Assembly: GCF_017874595.1 (NCBI RefSeq) | Contig: NZ_JAGILA010000010.1 | Span: 62,001-126,000, forward strand | Direction: 5' to 3' | Origin: Sinorhizobium kostiense | GTDB lineage: Bacteria; Pseudomonadota; Alphaproteobacteria; Rhizobiales; Rhizobiaceae | DNA: 64,000 nt | Shown here: positions 29,171 through 39,064 of the stretch, piece after piece | Layout: every line of letters starts with the position of its first letter | Numbering within the stretch: position 1 is the stretch's first letter | Notes under the pieces: model-generated | Databases searched by the model: none | What the model saw: the letters and a program-made list of their open reading frames with translations, nothing else | What the model was told of the DNA's origin: nothing | Made by a program: the position numbers and the translations under genes

Positions 29171-29659
29171 TCAGGCCCGTGCCACTTCGGGATAGGCTTC
29201 GATCGCGGCGATCGCATCGTCCACTAGCTTTGCACCGGCCTCCGCGAGCTTCCGAAGCGTCGCGAAGCCGAATCGGTGGACGTCGCGCACTGTTTTCGAA
29301 AATACGACCAGCCGCCCGGTCGTGAGAAGCACTCGTCCGAAGCCTTCATGGCTGATCATCATAGTCGGCGACGCCACCAATCCGGTGCGCGCTTCGATTG
29401 CAAGACCGACGGCGGTATAAAAGATATTGAGCCTCAACATCACGTCCGGATCGGGATCGCCGATTATCGGGATTTCACGACGCTGCTGCTCGGTGACGAT
29501 GAAGTGAGCCAACAGCTGCGCGTCCGATACGCCGTCCTGCGACCCATAGGTATCCTGAGCGCGGATCAGCCGCGCAAGGCATCTGACAAAGGGGGTCGCA
29601 AGGGCCGCATCGTTCTCGCTGACAGCAGGCGTGCCCGCGGTGATCGACATTTTTTTCAT
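29171..29659 (-). CDS. NifX-associated protein, DUF269 family
   Basis: This 162-residue DUF269 protein is the last gene of the nifHDKENX run and begins three bases after the nifX stop. The family is nearly always found next to nifX and is thought to act in FeMo-cofactor trafficking or nitrogenase maturation. Conserved blocks are visible: FVRCLARLIRAQDTYG, IPIIGDPDPDVMLRLN, GRVLLTTGRLVVFSKTVRDVHRFGFATLRKL and the end AYPEVARA. It has an intact paralogue at 23826-24314 and a pseudogene relic at about 25.4 kb. The usual downstream fdxB is missing here, having apparently relocated to 24.7 kb. Confidence 0.93.
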   Translation of the reverse strand: MKKMSITAGTPAVSENDAALATPFVRCLARLIRAQDTYGSQDGVSDAQLLAHFIVTEQQRREIPIIGDPDPDVMLRLNIFYTAVGLAIEARTGLVASPTMMISHEGFGRVLLTTGRLVVFSKTVRDVHRFGFATLRKLAEAGAKLVDDAIAAIEAYPEVARA

Positions 29660-29662
29660 GGT

Positions 29663-30145
29663 TCAGTCCTCGTCCTCGAACGGCTTTTTCTCGGCGACGC
29701 CTGCTTGCGCCAACACCTTTCGCAACCACGGCGGAGGAGTTGTCCTGAGCATTTGCTGGGTCCGCGAAAGTACGTCTTGAATGGGTTCGGCTTGCCCCAC
29801 TTTTATCGGATGAATTTTCGCCGATATGACCTTGGCTGCGGAAGGTCCGCCGATAGCCCGACAAAAGAGGAGGTGACAGCCTCTCAACGCGTTCACCTTC
29901 GGGGTGATGCGGTCATCGCCCTCTATCCGATGCTTACCGGTCTCGCTGGAGACGTCATCGAAGCTCACCGCTTCCACGAAATCCCAGCCGTCGGGAGTCA
30001 CGTCGTAGACTGCAAAGTGCTTGGCCGATCCGAAATGGGCGTTAAGCGCTTTCATGTCCTGCGTCGCGATAGCTATGCGCAATGCGCCGGGACGCCGGGG
30101 GTGAATCTCGTCAGTGACGAGTGAGAGGCGACGAAGGGAAGTCAT
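29663..30145 (-). CDS. nifX: FeMo-cofactor biosynthesis protein NifX
   Basis: NifX (160 aa) binds FeMo-cofactor precursors such as NifB-co and the VK-cluster and passes them between NifB, NifEN and the nitrogenase apo-protein. The dinitrogenase-cofactor-binding fold is evident: LRIAIATQDMKALNAHFGSAKHFAVYDV, a middle DDRITPKVNALRGCHLLFCRAIGG, and AKIHPIKVGQAEPIQDVL. The ATG overlaps the end of nifN by four bases (ATGA), showing translational coupling. An N-terminal stretch of about 20 residues before the domain and a charged tail (KKPFEDED) are normal for rhizobial NifX. Confidence 0.95.
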   Translation of the reverse strand: MTSLRRLSLVTDEIHPRRPGALRIAIATQDMKALNAHFGSAKHFAVYDVTPDGWDFVEAVSFDDVSSETGKHRIEGDDRITPKVNALRGCHLLFCRAIGGPSAAKVISAKIHPIKVGQAEPIQDVLSRTQQMLRTTPPPWLRKVLAQAGVAEKKPFEDED

Positions 30146-31551
30146 CCGGCATTTCTCCGCTTCCGCAATCCGTCAAGTATTTCAGGCGACGGCATGCGCT
30201 GGTGCGCCTGGAAGACATTTGCCGCCTCGAAGATCAGGTCGCGCGTTCCCTGATAGAGAACTGTGAGCTTGTGCTGACTGCCGAGACGGTCAAATACCGG
30301 GAAGCCGACGCGCAGGAGAGGAATGCCGAGGCGCTCCGCCACCTGGCGCCCGTGCGAATGGGTAACGACAAGATCAGCGTCACTGGCTAGATCTTCGAAA
30401 TCGCCAAGATCGCCGATCTGGATCGATTCGGCCGGCACTTTCTCGAGAATTTTTGACGCACCGGTAGTGGTGACGGCCGAGATGATCTCGGCGCCAAGCC
30501 CGATGAAGAAGGTGGCGAGCTGGTACAACTGATCCGGCTCGGCGGCGATCGCGATCTTCTTGCCGGCGAAATGGAAATGTCCGTCGAGCAGTGCGTCCTG
30601 CAGCTGTGCGCGGCAACGGTGGATTTTCGGCGGTGCCACCACGCCGGAGATCTCGGAAAGAAACGAGACGAACCGGTCGACGTTCTTCAATCCGGTTAGC
30701 GACTGGAATACGGCGTATGGCACACCCGTTAACTTCTGCAGCAGTTCCGCAGGGCGCCGCATATGCTCGCCGACGCCGATGCACTGCACCGCCGTTCCCA
30801 ACTCATGGATGTCCTCAACACTGGTGCCGCCATAGGTGGTAGGCATCCAGCGATCGGGCACTGTACCGTCAAGCGAGCCGGAAACGTCTGGAAGGATCAC
30901 CGGCTTGAGCCCGAAACTTTCCACCATCTCGCGCAAGTGCTCGATATCAGCGACCGTGAGATGCCAGCCGGGGAGAATCGCGACTTTCTTCCGCTTGTCC
31001 GGGTGCTCGCCAGGCTTTGTAATCCTCTCGATGATTGTTGCCTTTCTCGAATGACGCGCCTGCTGGCCCCGCCGTGTAATCTGTTGGATCATCGCGGTGA
31101 CAGCCTTGGCCCAGCCCTCCTCGAGGGCGCCATCGAAATCCGGCGTGTTTGCCAGTACGATCTCCGTGCCTGCAAGTTCCTCCGCGCGCATCATTTTGAT
31201 GTTGGCGATTTGCCTTTCGAAGTCTTCAGAACGGGTTTCCGCCAGTGCTGTCGTGCAGATGCCGATCAGCTTCGGGTTCGCGCGTTTCTTCAAGTTGAGG
31301 ATCGCCTCTTCCAGGTGGCCTTCCCCCCCCATGACTGTTGCCAATTCGTCCATCGCCGTAGTCTGCAGAGGGACCGTTTCCTTGAAGTGGCGTACGCACA
31401 GCACTAGCGCGAAGCTGGTGCAGCCTTGGCTGCCGTGGAATAGCGGTATCGCACCATCCACCCCAAGAAAGGCTAACGCGGCACCCAGCGGCTGGGATGA
31501 CTTGAGCGGATTGACCGCCGCTGATTTCGTTTGGGGATGGATGTGCACCAT
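30142..31551 (-). CDS. nifN: FeMo-cofactor scaffold subunit NifN
   Basis: NifN (469 aa) pairs with NifE to form the scaffold on which NifB-co is converted to FeMo-cofactor. It is related to NifK; the N-terminal QPLGAALAFLGVDGAIPLFHGSQGCTSFA includes the conserved cluster-binding Cys. Further marks are ETVPLQTTAMDELATVMGG, IGICTTALAETRSED, the HSHGRQVAERL segment and VGFPVFDRLGSQHK. It starts nine bases after nifE and overlaps nifX. Length is as expected for NifN. Confidence 0.96.
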   Translation of the reverse strand: MVHIHPQTKSAAVNPLKSSQPLGAALAFLGVDGAIPLFHGSQGCTSFALVLCVRHFKETVPLQTTAMDELATVMGGEGHLEEAILNLKKRANPKLIGICTTALAETRSEDFERQIANIKMMRAEELAGTEIVLANTPDFDGALEEGWAKAVTAMIQQITRRGQQARHSRKATIIERITKPGEHPDKRKKVAILPGWHLTVADIEHLREMVESFGLKPVILPDVSGSLDGTVPDRWMPTTYGGTSVEDIHELGTAVQCIGVGEHMRRPAELLQKLTGVPYAVFQSLTGLKNVDRFVSFLSEISGVVAPPKIHRCRAQLQDALLDGHFHFAGKKIAIAAEPDQLYQLATFFIGLGAEIISAVTTTGASKILEKVPAESIQIGDLGDFEDLASDADLVVTHSHGRQVAERLGIPLLRVGFPVFDRLGSQHKLTVLYQGTRDLIFEAANVFQAHQRMPSPEILDGLRKRRNAG

Positions 31552-31560
31552 TGGCTTTCC

Positions 31561-33069
31561 TCAACATTCGGCGAAGTCGCCGGCGTCGAGCCGGCTAGTT
31601 TTTAAGGGCGCGACACTCGCAGTCGCGCTGTGCGTGTGCGGGCTGGACAGTTGTTCCGCCACAGCAGGATCGTCTTCCCATGGTGCCGGCTCTCGCACGT
31701 CAGACCAGACAGGGTTGTGAATGGCGAGATCGATCTGGCGCACGAGTTCCACCATGCCATCATAGCCGGCATAGGGATGGTGGCGCTCCTGGTTGATATC
31801 AAGCCAAGGTGTCTTGGCCTTCAACGCGATGAACTGGGTGCGCCCGCCCGACAGCATGATGTCGGCCTTTTGTTCTGAGAGCATGGCGTACAGCTCTCGA
31901 GGCGCTATCGACTCGAACATATGGTGCTCTTCCTTCAGCACCTGCTTGATGCGCTCCTTGTCTTCGACTGTCGATTTCTTGACTGAGGTGCCAACGACCT
32001 CCATGCCGATCTCCATCAGCGCATGAACGAGCGACCAGGACTTCACGCCGCCGCTGTTGATGAGCACCCGCTTGCCTTTGAGCCGCGGGCGGTATGATTC
32101 AAGCCTTTTCCACGCAATCGCCTCCTCCTCTGCGATGAGTTTATCGGTGCGGTCGAGGATCTCTGTGTCGGCACCTTTCTTTACGAGCAGCTCAGCAATC
32201 CGCCGGAGTGCTTCCGAGGTGGCGGTGATGCCGTAGAAAGACCCCTCGAAAAAGGGGATTTGCCAGCGCTCCTCCATTTTGCGGGCAAGATTGATGAGTG
32301 CCGTCGAGCACACCAACATGGCTGCCCGTGCGCGGTGTGAGGAGGCAACATCCCGGTAGCGGGCGTCGCCCGGAATGCAGGCGCGAACACGGATGCCAAG
32401 CCTGTCCAAGAGTGGCTTTACCAACCAGAACTCGCCAGACAGGTTGAACTCTCCAAGGATATTGATGTCGTAAGGGCCGGCGTCATCAGGCTCCACCGTG
32501 CCGATGACATGATCCAGCAAAGCCTCGCCGGCGAGCTTGTTGCCGAGGTTCTTTGAACCGACGAAGCCCGGCGCATTGATCGGCACCACCGGTAAGCCAA
32601 ATTTTTCCGCCGCGCGCTTGCAGACGGCCAGGATGTCATCGCCGATGAGCGCCGTCACGCACGTCGCATAGACAAAGATCGCGGGCGGCGCGTACGCTTC
32701 CTTGATCTGGCGGATTGCGTGGAAGAGCCTCCGCTCACTCTGCCCCATCATGATGTCGAGCTCGGTGAGATCTGTGGTGAAGCTGGTGCGCCACAGCATG
32801 GGACCGGACGACGCCGTACCTCGGTTGTCCCAGGAATTGCCTTCGCAGGCGAGTGGTGCGTGAACCAGATGTGCGACGTCGGTGATCGGCTGCAGCACGA
32901 CCTTGGCACCATCGAAAGCGCAGCCGCCGGCTGCCGCACCCGGGGTCGGAGGTTTCGAACAGCCCTTTTTGCGGGTGCTGGCGTCCTTCCTGCGATTTAT
33001 CTCGCAGGCGGGTTCGTCAAAGGCATCCTGGATTTTGGCAGCGAGCGAGTACACTTCCTTGACCTCCAA
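31561..33069 (-). CDS. nifE: FeMo-cofactor scaffold subunit NifE
   Basis: NifE (502 aa) is the NifD-like partner of NifN in the cofactor scaffold. It carries cluster-ligand cysteines in GGCAFDGAKVVLQPITD and HAPLACEGNSW, a further Cys in FVYATCVTALIGDD, and the NAPGFVGSKNLGNKLAGEALLDHVIGT segment characteristic of NifE. Its C-terminal part has VLINSGGVKSWSLVHALMEIGMEVVGTS and DINQERHHPYAGYDGM. Its tail extends about 30 residues (SSPHTHSATASVA) beyond the core. It starts 37 bases after the nifK stop. Confidence 0.96.
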   Translation of the reverse strand: MEVKEVYSLAAKIQDAFDEPACEINRRKDASTRKKGCSKPPTPGAAAGGCAFDGAKVVLQPITDVAHLVHAPLACEGNSWDNRGTASSGPMLWRTSFTTDLTELDIMMGQSERRLFHAIRQIKEAYAPPAIFVYATCVTALIGDDILAVCKRAAEKFGLPVVPINAPGFVGSKNLGNKLAGEALLDHVIGTVEPDDAGPYDINILGEFNLSGEFWLVKPLLDRLGIRVRACIPGDARYRDVASSHRARAAMLVCSTALINLARKMEERWQIPFFEGSFYGITATSEALRRIAELLVKKGADTEILDRTDKLIAEEEAIAWKRLESYRPRLKGKRVLINSGGVKSWSLVHALMEIGMEVVGTSVKKSTVEDKERIKQVLKEEHHMFESIAPRELYAMLSEQKADIMLSGGRTQFIALKAKTPWLDINQERHHPYAGYDGMVELVRQIDLAIHNPVWSDVREPAPWEDDPAVAEQLSSPHTHSATASVAPLKTSRLDAGDFAEC

Positions 33070-33106
33070 CTTCTATCGGCAGGCCGGTCTTTGCCGGCAG
33101 TGGCGT

Positions 33107-34648
33107 TTAACGCGTGAGGTCATATGAATAATCCGTCACACCAAGCTGCATCGACTCGCGATCGAGTTTGTCGAAGATCTTGTCGAGGATCGTTGTCAGG
33201 ACACGCAGTCCGCCTTGGTAGCCCATGAGCGGAAAACGATGGTGATGGTGTCTGTCGAAGATCGGAAACATCAGCCGGACGAGTGGCGTGCCGGTGTCGC
33301 GCTCGAGATACTTGCCATAGGAATTGCCGATCAGCAGGTCCACTGGCTCGGTGAAGAGCAGCGAGCGCATCGCCCACAGATCCTTTCCAGCCCAGACTTG
33401 GGCATCCTTGCCGAAGGGAGAAGCTGCAAGCAGTTCCTTCATCTCCGCTTCCCAGGCCGGCGTGCCGTTGGTGGCGAGGCAGTGGATCGGCTCGCCGCCG
33501 GTTTCCATGACGAAGCGGGCTACGGCGTAGACGAAGTCAGGATCTCCGTAAATCGCGTATTTCTTGCCGTGCAGCCAGGATTGGCTGTCGGCCATGGCGT
33601 CAATCAGTCGGCCGCGTTCCAGGCGGATTGTCTCGGGGATTTCTTTGCCGGATACCTCCGACACCTTCATCAGGAACTCGTCGGTTGCCTTGACCCCAAG
33701 CGGGTAATGGAAAGAGGCGGTAGCCTGTTCGAACTCCCGGCAATATTCGAGCGTCTTGCGGGTATTGTAGTGCTGCAGCGACAGCGTCGCCTCCGCATTG
33801 AGTGCCGCTCTAACGTCTTTGATCTTCGTGCCTCCGTCGTACATGCGGAATTCGCCGTCGGACGGCGTATCGAACTGGTCGGAGGCATCCTGGATGAAGG
33901 TGTAGGACACGCCCATAAGGTTGAGCAGGCGCTTGAGCTCGCGATTGTTCCCGACGCAGAAGCCATCGAAGCCCGGGATGATGTTAATCGTGCCAGCCGC
34001 TTTCGTACGCTCCTTGCCTTTCCAGAAATGCTCAAGGATGCCTTTGACCATGGAGTCATAGCCGTCGACGTGGCTGCCGACGAAGGCGGGCGTGTGAGCA
34101 AATGGCACGTCAAATTCGGGAGGGACTGAGCCTTCGGTCCTGGCGTTCTCGATGAAACCATGCAGATCGTCACCGATGACCTCCGCCATGCAGGTGGTAG
34201 AGACGGCAATCATCTTCGGATCGTAGAGCGCGTAAGTGTTGGCGAGCCCGTCGACCATGTTCTTCAGACCGCCGAACACTGCCGCATCCTCCGTCATTGA
34301 AGACGAAACGGCCGATGACGGCTCTTTGAAATGCCGCGATAGGTGTGAACGGTAATACGCAACGCAGCCCTGGCTGCCATGGACGAAGGACATGGTCCGC
34401 TCGAATCCCGCAGCCGCGAACACGGCGCCGAGCGGTTGGCAGGCTTTGGCGGGGTTCACCACGAGCGCTTCGCGGGCCAGATTTTTTTCGCGATATTCCC
34501 AGGTTTTGGTGTGTTCACCTTGCTCAGTGACGATCTGTTCGGCGTGGGGGCATTCGAAATTAAGCTTCTTCTCTGCGAGCATCTGCCTGTATTCCGGCTC
34601 GCGGAACAGGGGAGCATGGTCAAGAATTTTTTCGGCCGATTGCGGCAT
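33107..34648 (-). CDS. nifK: Nitrogenase MoFe protein beta subunit NifK
   Basis: NifK (513 aa) forms the alpha2-beta2 MoFe protein with NifD and binds half of each P-cluster. P-cluster cysteines lie in [26 protein letters not shown] and [14 protein letters not shown]. Other hallmarks include [35 protein letters not shown] and [14 protein letters not shown] chose the ATG at 34648 ([15 protein letters not shown]), the usual rhizobial start, with AGGG about ten bases upstream; a GTG three codons earlier is possible. It lies 100 bases downstream of nifD and 37 bases before nifE. Confidence 0.97.
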   Translation of the reverse strand: MPQSAEKILDHAPLFREPEYRQMLAEKKLNFECPHAEQIVTEQGEHTKTWEYREKNLAREALVVNPAKACQPLGAVFAAAGFERTMSFVHGSQGCVAYYRSHLSRHFKEPSSAVSSSMTEDAAVFGGLKNMVDGLANTYALYDPKMIAVSTTCMAEVIGDDLHGFIENARTEGSVPPEFDVPFAHTPAFVGSHVDGYDSMVKGILEHFWKGKERTKAAGTINIIPGFDGFCVGNNRELKRLLNLMGVSYTFIQDASDQFDTPSDGEFRMYDGGTKIKDVRAALNAEATLSLQHYNTRKTLEYCREFEQATASFHYPLGVKATDEFLMKVSEVSGKEIPETIRLERGRLIDAMADSQSWLHGKKYAIYGDPDFVYAVARFVMETGGEPIHCLATNGTPAWEAEMKELLAASPFGKDAQVWAGKDLWAMRSLLFTEPVDLLIGNSYGKYLERDTGTPLVRLMFPIFDRHHHHRFPLMGYQGGLRVLTTILDKIFDKLDRESMQLGVTDYSYDLTR

Positions 34649-34748
34649 ATTGGTCACCCTTTTTCATCTGGCCTCGTCGAACGGCGGCACAGAACACGTT
34701 CGAGACGTCGGGTCTCCCGCGGGTTCCTGTCCGCGGAAGACCAGGCTG

Positions 34749-36248
34749 TTATTCGGCTGCTAGCCGTTCCGCAGGCACTGTCGTTTTCTTCCAGGGCGCG
34801 TCGTAGAGGTCCCAGACCGGGTTGTTGATGGCCAGATCCATGTCGCGGGCGAAGATGGCGAAGCCGTCATAGCCGTGGTATGGGCCGGAATAATCCCATG
34901 AGTGCATCTGGCGGAATGGTATGCCCATCTTCTGCACTGGGTACTTCTCCTTGATGCCGGAGCCGACAAGATCGGGACGAATCCTCTCGATGAATTTATC
35001 CAGTTCGTAACTGGTTGCGTCGTCATAGATCAGGGTGCCTTTCTTTGCGTAGTGGCCGGTGCGCTGATAGTCGTCGTTGTGGCCGAATTCGTAGCCGGTG
35101 CCCACGATCTGCATGCCGAGGTCTTCATAGGCGGTGATGACGTGACGGGGGCGCAAACCACCCACATAAAGCATCACTCTCTTGCCCTGGAGGCGCGGCC
35201 AATACTTATCAACCACAGCATCGACCAATGGCTGGTACTTGGCGATGACCCTCTCGGCCCTTTCTTCAATTGTTGGGCCGAAATGCTTGGCTATGTTGCG
35301 CAGGGAAGCTTCGATCTGGGATGGGCCGAAGAAATTATATTCCATCCAGGGGATGCCGTATTTTTCCTCCATGTGCCGGCAGATGTAGTTCATCGATCGG
35401 TAGCAGTGGATGAGGTTGAGCTTGGCTTTCGGGGCACGTTCCATTTCCGCAAGCGTGGCATCTCCCGACCAGTTGCCGACTACGCGCAGCCCAATCTCCT
35501 CGAGCAGGATGCGCGAGGCCCAGGCGTCGCCGCCGATGTTATAGTCCCCGACGACGTTAACGTCGTAAGCGCCAGTTTCGAACTCGACCTCGTCCTTGCC
35601 GAAGACCCAGTCACGTATGGCATCATTGGCGATGTGGTGGCCGAGCGACTGCGAGACGCCGCGGAAGCCTTCGCAGCGCACCGGCACGATTGTTTTTTCG
35701 AGCTCCTTGGCCTTCTTGCGAGACACCGCCTCGATGTCGTCACCAATGAGGCCGATCGGACATTCAGACTGGACGGTGATGCCCTTGCTCAGGGGAAACA
35801 GCTCCTCGATCTCGTCGATAATCTTTTCCAGCTTACCGTCGCCACCGAAGACGATGTCCTTCTCCTGAAAGTCGGAGGTGAACTGCATCGTCACGAATGT
35901 ATCGATGCCTGTCGTGCCGACATAGTAGTTGCGCCGCTGCGACCAGGAATATTGACCGCAACCGACCGGTCCGTGCGAGACATGGACCATGTCCTTGACC
36001 GGGCCCCAGACCACGCCTTTCGAGCCAGCGTAGGCGCAGCCGCGGATTGTCATCACGCCCGGAATGGACTTGATGTTCGACTTTACGTCGCATTCGGAGA
36101 TCTGGCCTTCCTCGCCGACCTCCTCGCCGCCCGTTGCGACACTGAGGTGCTTCTGGCGACGCTTCGCCGCTTTGTTTGGGTACTGCGACAGCACTTGCGT
36201 GATAAGCTCCTCATGGAAAGCACTGTCATTCTCGTAATCGAGGCTCAT
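34749..36248 (-). CDS. nifD: Nitrogenase MoFe protein alpha subunit NifD
   Basis: NifD (499 aa) carries the FeMo-cofactor active site and half of the P-cluster. P-cluster cysteines are C71 ([10 protein letters not shown]), C97 ([11 protein letters not shown]) and C163 ([11 protein letters not shown]). The cofactor Cys falls in [24 protein letters not shown] and the cofactor His in [18 protein letters not shown]. The start [16 protein letters not shown] is typical of rhizobial NifD. It lies 100 bases downstream of nifH in the nifHDKENX operon. Confidence 0.98.
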   Translation of the reverse strand: MSLDYENDSAFHEELITQVLSQYPNKAAKRRQKHLSVATGGEEVGEEGQISECDVKSNIKSIPGVMTIRGCAYAGSKGVVWGPVKDMVHVSHGPVGCGQYSWSQRRNYYVGTTGIDTFVTMQFTSDFQEKDIVFGGDGKLEKIIDEIEELFPLSKGITVQSECPIGLIGDDIEAVSRKKAKELEKTIVPVRCEGFRGVSQSLGHHIANDAIRDWVFGKDEVEFETGAYDVNVVGDYNIGGDAWASRILLEEIGLRVVGNWSGDATLAEMERAPKAKLNLIHCYRSMNYICRHMEEKYGIPWMEYNFFGPSQIEASLRNIAKHFGPTIEERAERVIAKYQPLVDAVVDKYWPRLQGKRVMLYVGGLRPRHVITAYEDLGMQIVGTGYEFGHNDDYQRTGHYAKKGTLIYDDATSYELDKFIERIRPDLVGSGIKEKYPVQKMGIPFRQMHSWDYSGPYHGYDGFAIFARDMDLAINNPVWDLYDAPWKKTTVPAERLAAE

Positions 36249-36348
36249 TGGCCTGCCCCCTTGTCGAGATTTGGGTGATGCCTCCAGGAAGAGGCACCGT
36301 TGGTGGGATGTTGCGCCGGTTCAGTTCCGGACACTTCTGCGGCTGCAG

Positions 36349-37326
<978 letters not shown>

Positions 37327-37327
37327 T

Positions 37328-37343
37328 TACAAAACCCATGCCA
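37328..37343 (-). promoter_or_regulatory. Sigma54 promoter of nifH
   Basis: TGGCATG-GGTT-TTGTA on the minus strand, 86 bases before the nifH ATG. The -24 element is nearly perfect; the -12 has T where C is the consensus. Confidence 0.85.
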
Positions 37344-37434
37344 ACTCGGCGCAGTGGACAGACCAGAGGCTGATTTTCCTTATTTCTCAGCTGCTTAGAT
37401 CGAAACGAGATCACCCTCATCACAAAGCAGGTCT

Positions 37435-37450
37435 TGTCTCGGAACCGACA
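37435..37450 (-). promoter_or_regulatory. NifA upstream activator site of nifH
   Basis: TGTCTCGGAACCGACA fits TGT-N10-ACA exactly. It lies 92 bases upstream of the -24 element. Confidence 0.85.
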
Positions 37451-37835
37451 ATTGTAGCCACAAATTGTCGTACAAGCGTTGCCTCTCACACGTTGCGAAT
37501 CCGACAAGATGATCCTGCCGAAGGCTCTTCTCGGAGGCATTGTCAGCTCGAAGTGCCAGCCATCCGACAAGTTTGGTTCAGACGGCTTTTTCCCCCCGCA
37601 CCAAATCAATATCGCGACTCATTTGGGCGGCATCGGAGCTCACATGAGTACTGCGGCCTGAACCCTGCTTGTCCGTCGTGTGAATGTTTATGCGAACTGT
37701 GATGATCGACGAGCCAGCGCTTCACGAAGAGTTCGCTGTAATGTGTGCCGACATCTGTGCCGACCGCTTGTGCTTGCCGGCACTCCGATGACCTCGAGGG
37801 AAGTGAGCTGACCTGAGGTCAGGAAGCGTACAACT
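37451..37835. other. Intergenic region between nifH promoter and the monooxygenase gene
   Basis: No gene. A second TGT/ACA-rich stretch follows the NifA site (37454-37473), but no further exact TGT-N10-ACA is present. The monooxygenase gene ends at 37836, so its transcript may run into the nifH promoter region. Confidence 0.5.
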
Positions 37836-38891
37836 TCAAGCCTCCGCCTGCCCAAGAGACTTCTGTACTGCTGGGATGATCCTGTCTCCCCAGAGCTCTA
37901 TCTGGCGCAGCATCGTCTTTTGGTTCAAATCCCCCAACTGGGTCTGAATTGCAATCTGATCCGGCTTCAAGACTTCGATCTCCTCCAGAAGGCGATCAAT
38001 CACGCGATTGATGCTGCCGATCGGCAGGTTCTTGCGCATGGTATCGAACGACAGATCCTGATGCGTCGGCGTCTCCTCCAACAGGTAGCCGTCCTGACTC
38101 TGTTGCCGACGCTGATGCAGTGCCTCGGACAGCCGGCGCTGGAAGCGGGCGTTATCGAGGTAGCTGTTGATTTCCGCGCTATCATCGCTGGCATAGCAGC
38201 AGCGCAGCAGCGATATCTTGGCGTCGCGGACCTTCTTGCCCTCGGATGCGGCAGCGGTCTCAATGATGCCGCGCAGCACGCCCAGAGTTTCCAAGCCGTC
38301 ATGGAAGGCTGTGACGAAAAGGTTGTGTCCCTCACGATAGGCTCGGGCGGCAGTTTTAGGGGACGCGGTAGCAATCCAGATGGGCGGCGTCGGCTTTTGC
38401 AGGGTGCGCACCGAAATCGCCGTTGGGGGTATCTGCATGTAGTGACCGCTGTGGGAGAATATCTTTTGCTTTAGACCCTTGAGCAAGATGTCGAGGTATT
38501 CTGAAAAGACGGCCGGCGCCTCATCTATATCGACGCCGAAGCGGTCGAATTCGAACTGCTGATATCCGGAACCAACGCCGAGTTCGAGTCGCCCGTTGGC
38601 AACGATGTCTGCAAAGCCGATTTCTGCTAGCAGGCGCTGCGGTTGATAGAGCGGCAGCACGCAGACTGCGGTGCCGAGGCGAATGGAACTCGTCAATCCG
38701 GCACAGTGGGCTACCATCAGCAAGGGCGACGGGACGAGGCTGTAGTTGTTGAAGTGGTGCTCGGCGAACCAAGCTGTGCTGAAACCAGCCTGCTCCGAAA
38801 GAGTGGTCTGCTCTATTGAGTTGCGGATGACGCTATCGGGAGATTGGTGATAGCCGCGCTGGGCGGCCAGAATAAAGGTTGCGAACTCCAT
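37836..38891 (-). CDS. Luciferase-like flavin-dependent monooxygenase (y4vJ-like)
   Basis: This 351-residue TIM-barrel enzyme belongs to the bacterial luciferase-like group, which uses externally supplied reduced FMN or F420 to oxidise organic substrates. Family features are visible: EQAGFSTAWFAEHHFNNYSLVPSPLLM, RLGTAVCVLPLYQPQRLLAEIGFADIVANGRLELGVGSGYQ, PPIWIATASPKTAARAYREG and a C-terminal region ending QIELWGDRIIPAV. The AEHHF motif is the classical alkanal-monooxygenase-type signature. It lies downstream of the SDR-SnoaL operon with a 173-base gap and no promoter of its own that I can see, so it may be its last gene. A counterpart (y4vJ) sits at the same place in NGR234 by memory. Substrate unknown. 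Confidence 0.9.
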   Translation of the reverse strand: MEFATFILAAQRGYHQSPDSVIRNSIEQTTLSEQAGFSTAWFAEHHFNNYSLVPSPLLMVAHCAGLTSSIRLGTAVCVLPLYQPQRLLAEIGFADIVANGRLELGVGSGYQQFEFDRFGVDIDEAPAVFSEYLDILLKGLKQKIFSHSGHYMQIPPTAISVRTLQKPTPPIWIATASPKTAARAYREGHNLFVTAFHDGLETLGVLRGIIETAAASEGKKVRDAKISLLRCCYASDDSAEINSYLDNARFQRRLSEALHQRRQQSQDGYLLEETPTHQDLSFDTMRKNLPIGSINRVIDRLLEEIEVLKPDQIAIQTQLGDLNQKTMLRQIELWGDRIIPAVQKSLGQAEA

Positions 38892-39064
38892 GGTGTCTCC
38901 TTGTTTGCGGATAGGGACGTGCAGCTCGTGATTGGCCGGGCGGTCAGTCCGCGCATCTAGTGCTTGGAACGGCCTCGATTCACGAGCATGCTCCCATCAT
39001 CGACGAAACGACTGGTAGCTGGGCCTGATTGCGCCAGAGCGCCACAGCTGAAACGTGGAAATTC

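Noticed and set aside
34902..36278. Long 458-codon open frame on the plus strand opposite nifD
   Set aside because: It lies entirely antisense to an unmistakable nifD and its composition is that of a GC-rich shadow frame.
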